Shown here one piece after another: positions 9,680 through 20,641 of a stretch of DNA of 64,000 nt (its first letter is position 1; each line of letters starts with the position of its first letter). The stretch covers positions 595,001 through 659,000 of the forward strand of contig JADEYG010000004.1 of assembly GCA_016906335.1 (NCBI GenBank), given 5' to 3'. Under the pieces are notes generated by a model that worked only from the letters and a program-made list of their open reading frames with translations, made no database searches and was not told where the DNA came from. This DNA is from Novakomyces olei. Taxonomy: Eukaryota > Ascomycota > Novakomycetes > Novakomycetales > Novakomycetaceae. The position numbers and the translations under genes were made by a program.

Positions 9680-11823
9680 ATGCCTTGCGAAAATTGTACT
9701 TGCGGCCGCGCCAACGGGACTGCTGTCCCCCTTAATGGGAACGGGCCGGAAAAAACTGCACACGAAATCGAGCTGGAGCGTGCAAATCAGCGTGCAAACC
9801 GTGCGGAAGCCTTACTGGCAGAGATTTACAATTCCAAGATTGGGATTACCAACCCTGGACCGTCGCTGCGGAAGATTAAGCCTGGAGGTATGGCTTTGGC
9901 TTTTTGCTATTTCTGCCTTTTACCTTTTCTGCCTTTTGCTATTTCTGCCTTTTGCTATTTCTGCCTTTTACTATTTCTGCCTTTTGCTTTTCCTGCCTTT
10001 TGCTATTTCTGCCCTTTGTATGTTACTTTTGCTAATAGCAAGATTTGCGCAGCAAGAAATGGTTCAACAATGCCCAAAATGTGGGAATGACTGCACTCTA
10101 CTTGGAGCGGTACTGCAATTTCGGTTTGTCGCGTGAAGAGCTCCAAGATTTCGATAAGCCTATTATCGGAATCGCCCAAACAGGCTCCGACTTGTCTCCC
10201 TGCAATCGCCACCACATCGAACTCGCTAAACGCGTTTCCCAGGGTATTCGCGAGATGGGAGCCATCCCACTCGAGTTCCCCGCTCATCCCATCCAAGAAA
10301 CGGGCAGGCGGCCAAACGCGTGCCTGGACCGCAACCTTTCTTACCTCGGGCTCGTCGAGGTTATCCACGGGTACCCGTTGGACGGAATCGTCTTCCTTAC
10401 CGGCTGCGACAAGACAGGGCCGGCGTGCACAATGGCCGCGGCTACAATGAATCTGCCCTCTATCTGCCTCAATGTGGGTCCTATGCTTAACGGCTATTGG
10501 GAATCAGAACTGACGGGCTCTGGAACCGTTGTATGGCGCTCTCGTGAGCGACACGCCCGTGGCGATATAAACTATGAGCAGTTTATGGATATCGTTGCCT
10601 CCTCTGCCCCTTCGGTGGGCCATTGCAATACTATGGGAACTGCTTCCACTATGAATGCTCTGCTGGAAGCACTCGGCTTGTCTCTGCCCAATCAGGCTTC
10701 AATCCCGGCTCCGTACCGCGAACGTGCCGAGGCTGCTTATTATACGGGCAAAACAATCGTGGAAATGGTCTGGAAGGATCTAAAGCCGTCCGATATTTTG
10801 ACCCGTGAAGCCTTTGAAAACTGTATTGCTGTCAATGCGGCCATTGGAGGATCTACTAATGCTCCTATTCACGTAAACGCAGTTGCTCGCCATATTGGAG
10901 TGCCCCTGAACAACGACGATTGGGAGCGTATTGGGTACCATTTGCCTTTGCTCGTTAATATTCAACCTGCCGGCGAATGGCTGTGTGAGGAGTATCACCG
11001 GGCCGGCGGTCTTCCCGCCGTTATCGCCGAGCTTATCGCCGGTGGGCTGTTACCCCACCCGGATGCGCTGACGGTCAACGGTAAAACAGTGAGGGAGAAC
11101 TGCGAGGGCAAGTTTACGTGGGATAGAAGGGTTATCAAATCGTACAAGGAGCCCCTTATGGAGAGTGCAGGGTTCCTAAACTTGAAGGGTACACTTTTCG
11201 ACTCTGCAATTATGAAGACCTCGGTTATTAGCGAAGAGTTCCGTAAGCGGTACTTGCAAGATCCCAAAGACCCAATGGCCTTTGAGGGCCCTATCGTCGT
11301 TTTTGATGGTCCTGAAGATTACCATCACCGTATCGATGACCCTGCGCTTAACCTTACAGATCGGACAATCATGGTTATGCGGGGTGCTGGCCCGTTAGGG
11401 TACCCCGGAGCTGCTGAAGTAGTCAATATGCAGCCCTCGGCAAAACTGATAAAGTCTCAAGTGACTTCCCTGCCTTGTATCGGAGATGGTCGGCAGTCTG
11501 GTACGAGTGGAACTCCGAGCATCTTGAACGCCAGTCCTGAAGCTGCTGCAGGCGGTAATCTTGCTATTCTGCGTGATGGAGATCGGGTGCGGATTGATTT
11601 GAATAAACGGACGGCCGACATATTACTCGCACCAGAAGAAATTGAGGCACGTAAACGTGATTTGGAGGCAAAAGGCGGATTCCCTGTTCCCGCGAGTCAA
11701 ACTCCCTGGCAGGAGCTTTTCCGAAGCACTGTTGGCCAATTGAACGATGGTATGGTGCTCGAGTTTGCTACAAAGTACCAGCGCGTTGGCCAGACTAATG
11801 GAGTTCCTCGTGACAGTCATTAG
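9680..11823 (+). CDS. IlvD/Edd-family sugar-acid dehydratase (xylonate/arabonate dehydratase-like)
   Basis: Iron-sulfur dehydratase of the IlvD/Edd superfamily, expected to remove water from an aldonic acid. Exons 9680-9887 and 10043-11823 give 662 aa. From DLRSKKWF onward it resembles the bacterial pentonate dehydratases, with [48 protein letters not shown] and AGHCNTMG-like [14 protein letters not shown]. The family cluster cysteines are C123, C191 (TGCDKTGPA) and C264. These motifs favour a D-xylonate or L-arabonate dehydratase over the branched-chain amino-acid enzyme Ilv3. The about 68-residue N-terminal leader contains CENCTC and a helical part and is not a clear mitochondrial presequence. 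The substrate cannot be fixed from sequence. No other pentose-oxidation gene lies nearby. Confidence 0.85.
9902..10013. repeat. 16-bp pyrimidine-rich minisatellite in the dehydratase intron
   Basis: Seven tandem copies of a 16-bp unit close to TTTTGCTATTTCTGCC fill most of the 155-nt intron (9888-10042). The run ends just before the TTGCTAATAGCAAG branch/acceptor region, so it acts as an overlong polypyrimidine tract on the sense strand. Confidence 0.88.
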
Positions 11824-12449
11824 TTTGCCAAACATATATTTGAATAATCATTTAATTTCCAACGAGAAAAAAAGGTGAAAAGGTGGAATAAACAATACGG
11901 GTTCAGATTAGATTTGAGAAAGGTTTGCATCACATTGGGGGGGAGACGATCTGTCCTGTACAAAGCGCTTAATGTATTCTTTGATTTAATGAGTAAATCT
12001 ATCTATTCGATTATTTGTATCTATTTGTATATTCAATTAATGGCCACAGTAATTGTTCGAGTAGACGCAGTCGGGTTCCAGCGAGTACAAATCTGTCAGT
12101 AAATCTATATTGGAGAGGGTTAGGGTTAATGGCGTTGCCCTGACTAGTCAGATAAGGATCGGCCAGCCAGTATGGATTGTGTACGACCGACTCCCGTTTC
12201 GTGGCATGGATCACTAAGCGGGTAAGAATAGCGTTTAAAGAAAACTCCTCGTTTCTGTTTACTCTTCCATTACGGAAAGCAGCACGTTTGAGACGGGAGA
12301 CAGTAGACTTGACGGCTGCCGTGTTTACGAGATTTGAGGTTAGACTAAAAAATAAAAAATTTAAACGTTCTCATCCATCGATTGTTGATTTGGTCGTGAT
12401 TATTATTTCTCTATGAAGCGTCTAACCTGGAATCTACTCAAATGTACAC
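11824..12449. other. Convergent intergenic region with a telomere-type motif
   Basis: Lies between the 3' ends of the dehydratase (plus) and RTG2 (minus). I find no gene. It contains GGGTTAGGGTTA at 12117-12128, two copies of the TTAGGG telomere repeat unit, and AT-rich terminator-like sequence. Confidence 0.5.
12117..12128. promoter_or_regulatory. Interstitial TTAGGG telomere-type motif
   Basis: GGGTTAGGGTTA, two telomere-repeat units in unique intergenic sequence. In fungi such boxes can bind Myb-type factors of the Tbf1/TRF family; that role here is inferred only. Confidence 0.35.
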
Positions 12450-14234
12450 TCAATCAGCCCAAATGACATTGGTCTCCACACGGAACTTTGCCAGTTTAAT
12501 AGAGGCATTGTTTGCATCTTTAATATTTAGCCCCTTGCAAATAGAGGCCACGTAGTTTTGGACAATAATGTTTTCCGTGTGCGCGCCTTTCCGCAAAGTA
12601 ATGTCCAGTGTCCAGGCGGGTTCTTTACCGCCCCCCTTTTTCCTATAGTGCCAATGCGCATCGGACGCGGCCAGCTGGACAGAGCCCTCGGGAACGAGAC
12701 GCAGAAGCCCTGCAATTCGTCCTATATAAACTGCCTCGAGGGCCGTTTCCGGCTGCAAGACAGAGTATATCATCTCGTCCCGCAGCCGATCCTGACAGCC
12801 GCCTAAAGCCTCGCTTGCTGAAAGCGCAAAATATGCTAAAGCTCGCTGTGTTCCGCCCACGACACCGGCTAAAACTCCCGTGGAGACACTGTGCAGAGCG
12901 CAGGCACTGCGAACATTACGCGGCAGTTGTGCAAAAGCAGGCGCGTGAGAAACGCACGCGGCAACCAGGGCGATTAATCTATGCGGCTCTATTTCTGCCG
13001 AGACACGGGACACGGATCCGCTATCCCCATCGGCAGTTGGTCGGAAAAACTTTGCCGGGAGTGCCGCCCCGATTCCCGAGTGCAGTACAGCCTCGAATCG
13101 GGATCGCACCCGTGTCGGTCCGCCGCTGCTTGGCTCTCCGAGTACTGATAGAATTGCGTCTTCAAAGGCCCGCCGAGCTGTAAGATCACGGGGGTCCACG
13201 TACTCGTACAATAGTCCCTCAAGTGTTCCCCCACTGGAAAATACGGCCGTCTGCACGTCCAAGTGCAAATCTGCCAGTGCCTGTAGTACAAGAGCGAGTG
13301 CCGGCGCCTGCTGTGCCCTTCGCTGCGATACCCCGCAGGTTCGGTAGTTTTCAATTGCCGTTTCGGCAGTTGCGGCAATATTGCCTTTTGCGGTTGCGTG
13401 CATTTGCGCGTACAGCCGCTCCCCTGCGTAAACAAACGTCTTGTAATCAATCGCGTAACCATTGACACTAGCGAACGCGCTAGAATGTCGAGTAATGTAC
13501 TGCGCAAACCCGCGTAGACTTCCGCCCGTCAGGTAGATATTACGCGTACTCGACGCGAGTCCAGAGGGGAAAAAGTCTGCTAGAGCTTGCGCGATTTCCG
13601 CCCTTAAAGCCTCAGGGCCTCGCTCATGCTCTAGTCGTCGCTGTAATGCCGCAGCTCCAAAGGGGAAAGACACGGGCGCGCTATTGAGAACAGCTCCATT
13701 CGCGTCTGTTTCCACCCTGATTAATTGCAGTGAGCCTCCACCCATGTCTAGTACAATCCCATCAAGTGGAATTTGCAGGGCTAATGCAATCCCACGCGCG
13801 CCAAAGGCAGCTTCTTGCGCGGGAGATAAAAGCTCAATCTCCACACCCACCCGCTGCTGTACATGACCGAGTATCTCGCTGCTATTGGTGGCCGCGCGCA
13901 GAGCCTGTGTCGCGACAACACGGAAAATGTGGGGTGCCGCTTCGGGTACAGGGGGGTTGCGGAAGCGTTCGAGGCACGTGGTAAGAGCATCCCTTGCATT
14001 CTCGGGAATGCATTGAGACCCGTCATAAGACTGTAGAAGACTTATTGGGGCGCGTTCGCTATAGAGTGGTCTTAGAAGCGTATTGCCGTTGTTCGTACTA
14101 ACGTGACCGTTGTGCAAGCGGTGTACGCTATAGCGTATGCCATTGCTAATAATTAGCTGTGGAATAGTCAAAGAGACATCTATTAAATTGAAATTCGAAC
14201 AATACCTCCCTATATCCACAATGCCTACAGACAT
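12450..14234 (-). CDS. RTG2: Retrograde regulation protein Rtg2 (PPX/GppA phosphatase family)
   Basis: Cytosolic ASKHA-fold protein that, in yeast, senses mitochondrial dysfunction and relieves Mks1 inhibition of Rtg1/Rtg3. After removal of a 60-nt intron (14205-14146) the N-terminus reads GIVDIGSNGIRYSV, which is the Rtg2/PPX phosphate-1 motif almost unchanged; the protein is 574 aa against 588 in yeast. Phosphate-2 is VLDMGGGSLQLIRV, and VVATQALR and FSSGGTLEG blocks follow. The intron is a multiple of three without a stop, so unspliced RNA would also be translated, with 20 extra residues disrupting the first ATP-binding motif. A convergent neighbour on the 3' side and divergent CUL3 on the 5' side. 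Confidence 0.85.
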   Translation of the reverse strand: MSVGIVDIGRYCSNFNLIDVSLTIPQLIISNGIRYSVHRLHNGHVSTNNGNTLLRPLYSERAPISLLQSYDGSQCIPENARDALTTCLERFRNPPVPEAAPHIFRVVATQALRAATNSSEILGHVQQRVGVEIELLSPAQEAAFGARGIALALQIPLDGIVLDMGGGSLQLIRVETDANGAVLNSAPVSFPFGAAALQRRLEHERGPEALRAEIAQALADFFPSGLASSTRNIYLTGGSLRGFAQYITRHSSAFASVNGYAIDYKTFVYAGERLYAQMHATAKGNIAATAETAIENYRTCGVSQRRAQQAPALALVLQALADLHLDVQTAVFSSGGTLEGLLYEYVDPRDLTARRAFEDAILSVLGEPSSGGPTRVRSRFEAVLHSGIGAALPAKFFRPTADGDSGSVSRVSAEIEPHRLIALVAACVSHAPAFAQLPRNVRSACALHSVSTGVLAGVVGGTQRALAYFALSASEALGGCQDRLRDEMIYSVLQPETALEAVYIGRIAGLLRLVPEGSVQLAASDAHWHYRKKGGGKEPAWTLDITLRKGAHTENIIVQNYVASICKGLNIKDANNASIKLAKFRVETNVIWAD

Positions 14235-14767
14235 TGCAGTACCGCGTGGAGTTCAGCGCCGGCGAAACTGTACTTTTGCTTTCTGTTTACTCCATCTTTA
14301 TTTTTGTCTCTTTTATCAACATAATTTCCGACTCTAGCCTTCGCCCAATGATTAAGGTCTATCGCGTCACGTTTTAATAGTGGATGTTTTTCAAAGTTTT
14401 GTCCGACGAGGACAATGGCTGGCCAGCTAAACTACCATGAAGATCTTAATGTAATGGGGTAATGACACGTTGTAATACTTGTTTCACCGTATACTTCCTA
14501 CTTTGCTAATCGTACATTTAGTAGAACTTTTACTCTGCAATACTATACAAAAGATAGTACCTGATAGCCTTACAAATAACATTATATGTATACCTCTGTA
14601 CCGCCATTAAGCTAGTACGTTGGCACTGGAAAATTATGCATAAAATACCATTATGTGGATAATAGGATAATATTCAAAGAGCAAGCCAAGTCTACCGAAC
14701 GTTGGAATATATACAGCATCGATTTATTTATTAATTTTTTGCTCACCCACACTGGATGAATAGCAGC
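14235..14767. promoter_or_regulatory. Divergent RTG2/CUL3 intergenic region
   Basis: 533 bp between divergent starts of RTG2 (minus) and CUL3 (plus). No gene is visible. It must hold both promoters; AT-rich tracts occur but no recognised factor site. Inferred from arrangement. Confidence 0.4.
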
Positions 14768-17630
14768 ATGTCACGGCCGCGGGGCAAAATCAAAGCGCCT
14801 CGCAAGGTAAGCCATTACAAGTTCAATTTTTCACGGAATTCCTGTTTGTTAGTATACTAATTTTCAAGCTGCTTCAAAAATCCGACACTTGGGAACAGTC
14901 CTGGGCCATTTTAAAGCAGGCAATTGGAGAGATTTTCCGTAAAAATGCCTCCAAATTATCCTTTGAAGAATTGTACCGTAATGCGTACACCCTAGTACTA
15001 AATAAAAACGGGGAAAAACTATACGGTGGAGTTCGCGATGAGATCTCTGCGCATGTACAGAGTGTAGTGGCAATGAGTATTGTCCCCGAAATAGCTCGGT
15101 ACGAATCCTTCCCAGAATCGCGGCCCGGCTTTGCACATACTACTCAGCGAATAGAGGCTGGGGCTTCCCTCGTTTCTGCCGTACGAACTGCCTGGGCGGA
15201 CCAGGTACTTTGCTTGAGTATGATAAAGGACGTGTTAAAGTATATGGACAAAGTGTACGTTAAACAGGCGGGAGAATCGCCCATATACGAGTGTGGACTT
15301 GATGTATTTCGAGATCAGTTTTTATACTGTGATCAGCCCGTTGCTTCGTGTCTGATAAACGCTTTAATCGAACAGATATCGGCGGAACGAAAGGGCGACT
15401 TGATTTCTCGTCTCTCTTTACAATCTTGTATTGATATGCTGCAAACAGTCAGTGAACAGGTGGGTGCTCGGACAGCGTATGAGGCATTGTTTGAAAAGCC
15501 CTTTATCGAGGCAACTAGAGTTTATTATAAGGAGCTGGCTGATAGTATGATTGGGGATATGACTACTGTGGAATACTTGTCCCTCTGTAGTGCAAAACTG
15601 GCAGAGGAGGACGATCGGAATAAGAGCTATTTAGGGTTCACTACCCGTGCAGCCGTTCGGGAAACCGTTCAACGGAATATGATGCAAAATCATATCGATA
15701 CAATTCTCACTAAGTCATCAGGAATTTCTTTCCTGGTGGCAAACGATATGCACACAGAGTTACGGTTATTATATACTCTCTTGGGTCCAGTAGATACAGA
15801 TTATGAATATATACGGAAAGAAATTGCTTCGTGCGTTCAGACTGCTGGGAAGGATATTAATACTTCTTTTGCGCAGGCGACTAATTCGCCTGACGAACGA
15901 GGCCCAATAGCCGCGCTTCAATGGGTTCGGCAAGTGCTTCATGTTCAGAAAAAGTACTGGGCTATTGGGCATGAAGGCTTTGATAGTAACATCTTTATCA
16001 ACAAGACTATTTCTGATGTAAGTTTGATGGGCATTGGGGTTTCGATTTTTTTATTTCATCGTTTTCCTAACCAATGAATTGAGGTTTTTAAACATTAAAT
16101 GAGAATCAAAGCTAAAATCAAAACTGCTACTGATTCTCTTATTAAAAGTTGTTATCCTATTTCTAATGAGTTTTTCAATTTTTAATATATCATTCATTTC
16201 ATTTTACACATCATTCATAATGTTTATTTGTGCAGATACTAATTGCAGAACATTTATGTGTTTGTGAATGAGAATGAAAAATGTGCAGAACTCCTTTCGC
16301 TGTTTATTGACGAGCATTTGAAGAAGGGTTTAAAAGGCATGACGGAAGCAGAAGTCGAGGATGTACTGGATCAGTCTATCCGGCTTTTCCAATATATTCA
16401 AGACAAAGATTTGTTCGAGCGATACTATAAAGCTCATTTGGCTCGACGATTGCTATTCAACCGTTCTGTTTCTGACGACGCAGAAAAGAGCATGATCAGT
16501 AAGCTCAGGCTTGAAGTCGGCAGTGTCTTCACATTTAAGTTGGAGGGAATGTTTAATGATATCCGGGTTTCACGTGATGCTATTCAAGAGTACAAGGCTT
16601 TTGTCGCCAAAACTTACAATGACGATCATCCAGCCGTAAGTTTATTTTATATTATTTATTTTGTTCTCTTAAAAAAGGATCTTTGTTAGTGATGTTGTAT
16701 TATCATTTCATTGAGTCTAATCGATCAGAGCAAAATCGACGTCTCGCCAACAGTCTTGACCGACTCATTTTGGCCTGCAAATATTACGGGGGAAAAAGAC
16801 GTCGACTGTGTATATCCGGAACAAATTGAAAAAGCAAAACGTGCATTTGAGACTTTTTATCTTGCCCGGCACAGCGGGCGTACGCTCAGGTTTCATCCTG
16901 GAATGGTACGATTTTATTCATTGGTCTTTGAGTTAATATGTGTGCTAACAAACGCAGGGGCAAGCAGAGGTCAGGGCTGTGTTTAAGAAACGGAAGCACG
17001 AGCTCAGTGTATCAACTTTTTCCATGATTGTTTTACTCCTTTTCAACAATGCGAATCGGCTTGAGTATAAAGAAATACAGAGACGAACAATGATAAATGC
17101 TCCAGATCTTAAACGGACTTTACAGTCTCTGGCATGTGCGAAATACAAGATTCTTCTGAAAGAGCCTCGGGGTCGGGATGTAAATGATACGGATTCCTTT
17201 GTGTTTAACGAAGATTTCGTATGCCCACTTGCACGAATAAAAATTGCTACTATCTCTGGGAATAAAATTGAGTCCAACAAGGAGAGGCAGAATACAATGG
17301 AAAAAATCGACGAGTCTCGAAAGCATCAGACTGATGCTTGTATCGTTCGGATAATGAAGGACCGAAAAGTTTTGGATCATAACAATCTAATAGCGGAAGT
17401 TACAAAGCAGCTCAGCTCGCGGTTCAAACCGGATCCTACAATGATCAAAAAACGCATTGAAAGCTTAATTGAGAGAGAATATCTTCAGCGAAAAGACAGC
17501 GATCGGCGTATCTATGAATATCTTGTAAGAATCTTTTTGAGCTTTGCTTCACAGAAGACAGTTTGTTTCATTTATTTGTATTTGTTGATGATTTTTCTCG
17601 GGCTTCAGCTTACTAACTACCTAGGCATAA
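14768..17630 (+). CDS. CUL3: Cullin-3 (scaffold of BTB-CUL3-RBX1 ubiquitin ligases)
   Basis: Scaffold that binds BTB adaptors at its N-terminus and RBX1 at its C-terminus. Six exons (14768-14806, 14869-16017, 16249-16635, 16729-16905, 16958-17524, 17625-17630) give 774 aa, against about 768 for human CUL3. Diagnostic blocks are LSFEELYRNAYTLVLNKNGE near the N-terminus, LFIDEHLKKGLKGMTEAEVE, then FERYYKAHLARRLL and MISKLRLEVGSVFTFKLEGM. The neddylation motif IVRIMKDRK has Lys718, and the winged-helix end is LIEREYLQRKDSDRRIYEYLA. The final Ala and stop lie on a separate 6-nt coding exon behind a 100-nt intron with a perfect TTACTAAC branch point. Without that splice the conserved YLA ending is lost. 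Family assignment is firm. Confidence 0.93.
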
Positions 17631-18467
17631 CCATATGGATATAGACTCTTATACCCGATACTCTAATTAGTATTATTCATAGAGTTTATTTTGCAATAAG
17701 AGACGCGATATTTGTCTCGTACAACTTGATGAGGTTTGTTATTATGTAGTTGCCCGGAGGGTACGGACATGCTCATCCTTGGGTTGCATTTGTTTGACTT
17801 TTCTTAATAATGATGCAAAATTATATCCAAAAAAATTCTGAACAGTCCAATTGTCTCTATATAGTTGCGTCATATACATACGATTTGAAGACTGAATCAA
17901 TTTATGGGTGTCTTTTTCTACTTTGTGATGGAGGAAGATTCTCCACGTAGGGTGTATTGCAATAGCGATCATAACCAATCTATGTTTAAAAAGACAAGTT
18001 TGCTCTCCTTTAATTTCAAATTTTAATTCTTAGTTTTTTGGTTTATGCCAAACAGTCCAAATGTTAACAGCTTTGAAACTATTGCCCACAAAACTAGGGT
18101 AAATAAAAACCAATGGCAAACATACACAAAAGATATTTGCCATAATACCCACTCAAACACTATACTGAGTAGTCTTATAGCCGAATCAGAATAGCTATTA
18201 GCTGTTACGCGGCAAGACGAGTTTCGCCTTGACGTTGCATCAATAGCGAATAGATATTTAACCCTAACCCTGAAACGCCTCCACTGATATTATCTCGATC
18301 GACAGGAGATTAAGTAAAACGATAAAGCACATTAAATGTAATGCACAAGCATTTCTGTCCACTTTTACGTATAATTATTCTTTTTTGTTAATTATATAAG
18401 TTATTAATCGTCACGTATTGGCGTTGAACAAGTGCTCGCGGCAGCAGGCAAACTCTGGCTCATAATT
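17631..18467. other. Intergenic region between CUL3 and the NSRP1-like gene
   Basis: No gene could be supported. A 79-codon minus-strand frame (17978-17742) has no recognisable motif and no convincing upstream exon. TAACCCTAACCCT at 18259-18271 is a telomere-type box about 200 bp upstream of the next ATG. The rest is AT-rich and probably holds the CUL3 3' UTR and the next promoter. Confidence 0.4.
18259..18271. promoter_or_regulatory. Telomere-type box upstream of the NSRP1-like gene
   Basis: TAACCCTAACCCT, two telomere units on the minus strand, 197 bp upstream of the ATG at 18468. A possible site for a Tbf1/TRF-like Myb factor; inference from motif and position. Confidence 0.4.
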
Positions 18468-19627
18468 ATGTCTGGCGCCGGCCTTAAATACGGACTTAAT
18501 ATAACCAAAAAGGCACACAAACCATCGACGAATGTGGTCAAAAAGGCCTCAATATTTGACGACGATAATTTGTACGATGATGACGAAGAGGAAGAGGAGC
18601 AAAAGGTTCAAGCACCAGTGCCAATAGTGCATTCAGAAACTAGTAAAGAGCCTCCAAACGAATCAGACGGTGATCAAGGTAAGCTTTGCAAGAATTTGTT
18701 TTATTTCATTTTTATTTTTTTTATTTTTCGGTTTATTATCCAGCTGAGCTTAATCTTTTATCTTTTTCTTCATGTCCGATCGCAAACTAATTCAGTCTAG
18801 TGTTTGGTTACGATGAGGTTTACGATCAAATGAAGAGTTTCGAGCGGCACAAAGAACAAGAATCTCAAAAGGACAAATTAGAGCGCAAGCCCAAGTATAT
18901 GCAAAATTTATTAAGAGCTGCAGAGGTTCGGAAACGAGATCTTGTTAGAGCACAAGAAAAAATGCTACAGTTAGAGCGGGAACGTGAGGGCGATGCCTTT
19001 GCGGACAAGGAAAGCTTTGTCACTTCTGCATACAAAAAGCAGCAGGAGGAAATTGCACGAATGGAAGCCGAAGAAGAACATTATGAAGAAGAGCTAAAGG
19101 CCAAGAGCCAGGGAAGTGCTACTTTTCACCGTAATCTATTAAACCAGGAAGAGGAGAGGTACCAAAGAGCAGTAGAGGCCGCGGAAAAATCAGCAGCAGA
19201 GCCTACAAAAAATTTAGAACCTCCTAACTCTGTTACACAACCAAACCGTGACGGTCAAGGCAGCAGCGGTCACGATCGTGTTACTCGTAATGATGATAAT
19301 GAAATTGTGGATAAACGCCAGTTGTTGTCTGCCGGCTTAAACGTTACTCGAAAGCCGGTCAGCAGTTTACCGGCGGAAGCTTATCAGAGATCGGCTTTGC
19401 CTCAACATGATCAAGCTGTGAGACAGCAACGTACGGCGCAGCAAAGGCGCCAGCAAGAACAGTTGGAGAGACAAAAGCTTGAAGCTGCCAAGCGACAGGC
19501 AATGGAAGAACGGGAGAGAGAAGAAGAGCTCCGTTTACGGTCAAAGCGGACAAAGACTAATGATCAAATAAGCGATGCTCGTGCACGGTACTTGGCGAGA
19601 AAGGCGGCAGGCACTAAAGCTGAATGA
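18468..19627 (+). CDS. NSRP1: NSRP1-like nuclear speckle splicing regulator
   Basis: Likely nuclear protein of the NSRP1/CCDC55 family, which influences splice-site choice. Exons 18468-18678 and 18801-19627 join to 345 aa. The N-terminus KYGLNITKK followed by ASIFDDDNLYDDDEEEEE matches the family. The conserved core is VYDQMKSFERHKEQES, RKPKYMQNLLRAAEVRKRDL, then GDAFADKESFVTSAYKK, and HRNLLNQEEERY. Most of the rest is charged coiled coil, ending in basic KRTKTNDQISDARARYLARK. The 122-nt intron ends at CAGTCTAG; the second AG is used to keep frame. The identification rests on order of motifs, not on catalysis. Confidence 0.78.
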
Positions 19628-20056
19628 ACTATTGTATATAAAAGATGTGTAATTATAATGAACAAAAGAATGCCGTATCCGAAACTGTGCTGTTGAGATT
19701 CGGGGTTGGCTGACCAGAAGGCCAGAATAGAATTGAGACTGATATAGGGTTAGGGTTATTACCACAATTAACAAGTAACATAAGGGTAAATAGGCAATTT
19801 TTGTATATTATCGCTGGCCCTTTATTCTACAATGTATGTTATGTATTATAGTGTGATTTCTATTAGGAAGGTGCTATGTATATTGTCATTCTTTGGTAAT
19901 ACCACTTTATACTTGTATTATTACAATAATTTTCATATAAATAATCAGGAAAGTTCGGGAAATAAATCTATCAAACTATTCTATCATTAATCAAATATAA
20001 AGTGACAATTGTCGCAACGGCACATTAACATTTTGACACATTCAATATTTGGCGCG
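19628..20056. other. Intergenic region upstream of ZIM17 with a telomere-type box
   Basis: No gene. TAGGGTTAGGGTTA at 19745-19758 lies about 300 bp before the ZIM17 ATG. The remainder is AT-rich, holding the NSRP1-like 3' UTR and the ZIM17 promoter. Confidence 0.45.
19745..19758. promoter_or_regulatory. Telomere-type box upstream of ZIM17
   Basis: TAGGGTTAGGGTTA, two and a third TTAGGG units, about 300 bp before the ATG at 20057. Possible Tbf1/TRF-like binding site; inferred. Confidence 0.4.
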
Positions 20057-20641
20057 ATGTTAACACGCAACTTGCAGCGTCTGCCTTGTGCCGTTTCAAG
20101 GCCTGCAATCAAACAAAAAGTGTGTGTAAATCGTCAGTTTTCGAGGCAAATACAGTGTAACAGTTCGCGGAGACTGAGGCAAGATTTCGACTCGAAATGG
20201 ATCCATTTCTGCAGTCAGAGACACAACTCGAACACTACTTTAAATGCAAAAAATAGCAAAGCAACAGACTTGCATGCGAGAGAGAAAGATGCTTTGAGGC
20301 AAGAGTCTCTGCGTCATAAAGAGTCAAGCCAGACGGAGGCAAATGACAAAGCTGCTGCTACAGAGCCGAAGAAAGAATATCATATGACATTTACATGTGA
20401 TCCCTGTCAGACTCGGTCGTCGCATCGCGTTTCCCACCAAGCATACCATCATGGAACTGTACTCGTTCAGTGTCCTGGATGTAAAGTACGGCACCTTATA
20501 TCAGACAACCTCAAGATCTTTTCTGATAAGCCTGTTAACGTGGAAGATTTACTACGACAACACAAGGGCGAAGTTGTGCGCAAGGGAGTGGGCCACGAAG
20601 TCGATGGAGAGGTTATTGAGCTTCAAGCCGATACTAAATAA
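20057..20641 (+). CDS. ZIM17: Zim17/Hep1 mitochondrial Hsp70-escort protein (DNL zinc finger)
   Basis: Matrix chaperone that keeps mitochondrial Hsp70 soluble during protein import and iron-sulfur assembly. Single exon, 194 aa. The first ATG at 20057 opens an Arg-rich, acid-poor presequence (MLTRNLQRLPCAVSRPAIK). The DNL zinc finger has C114-x2-C117 in FTCDPCQTRSSHRVS and C139-x2-C142 in VQCPGCKVRHLISDNLKIF. The signature triplet DNL is intact. The linker between presequence and zinc finger is longer than usual and charged. A short tail follows the finger. Converges on REV1. Confidence 0.9.
   Translation: MLTRNLQRLPCAVSRPAIKQKVCVNRQFSRQIQCNSSRRLRQDFDSKWIHFCSQRHNSNTTLNAKNSKATDLHAREKDALRQESLRHKESSQTEANDKAAATEPKKEYHMTFTCDPCQTRSSHRVSHQAYHHGTVLVQCPGCKVRHLISDNLKIFSDKPVNVEDLLRQHKGEVVRKGVGHEVDGEVIELQADTK

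Noticed and set aside
9680-11823. Dihydroxy-acid dehydratase Ilv3
   Set aside because: Same superfamily, but the motif set follows pentonate dehydratases and there is no clear mitochondrial presequence.
17742-17978. Minus-strand 78-residue frame between CUL3 and the NSRP1-like gene
   Set aside because: No recognisable motif, no plausible upstream exon, and the region is AT-rich; kept only as a note.
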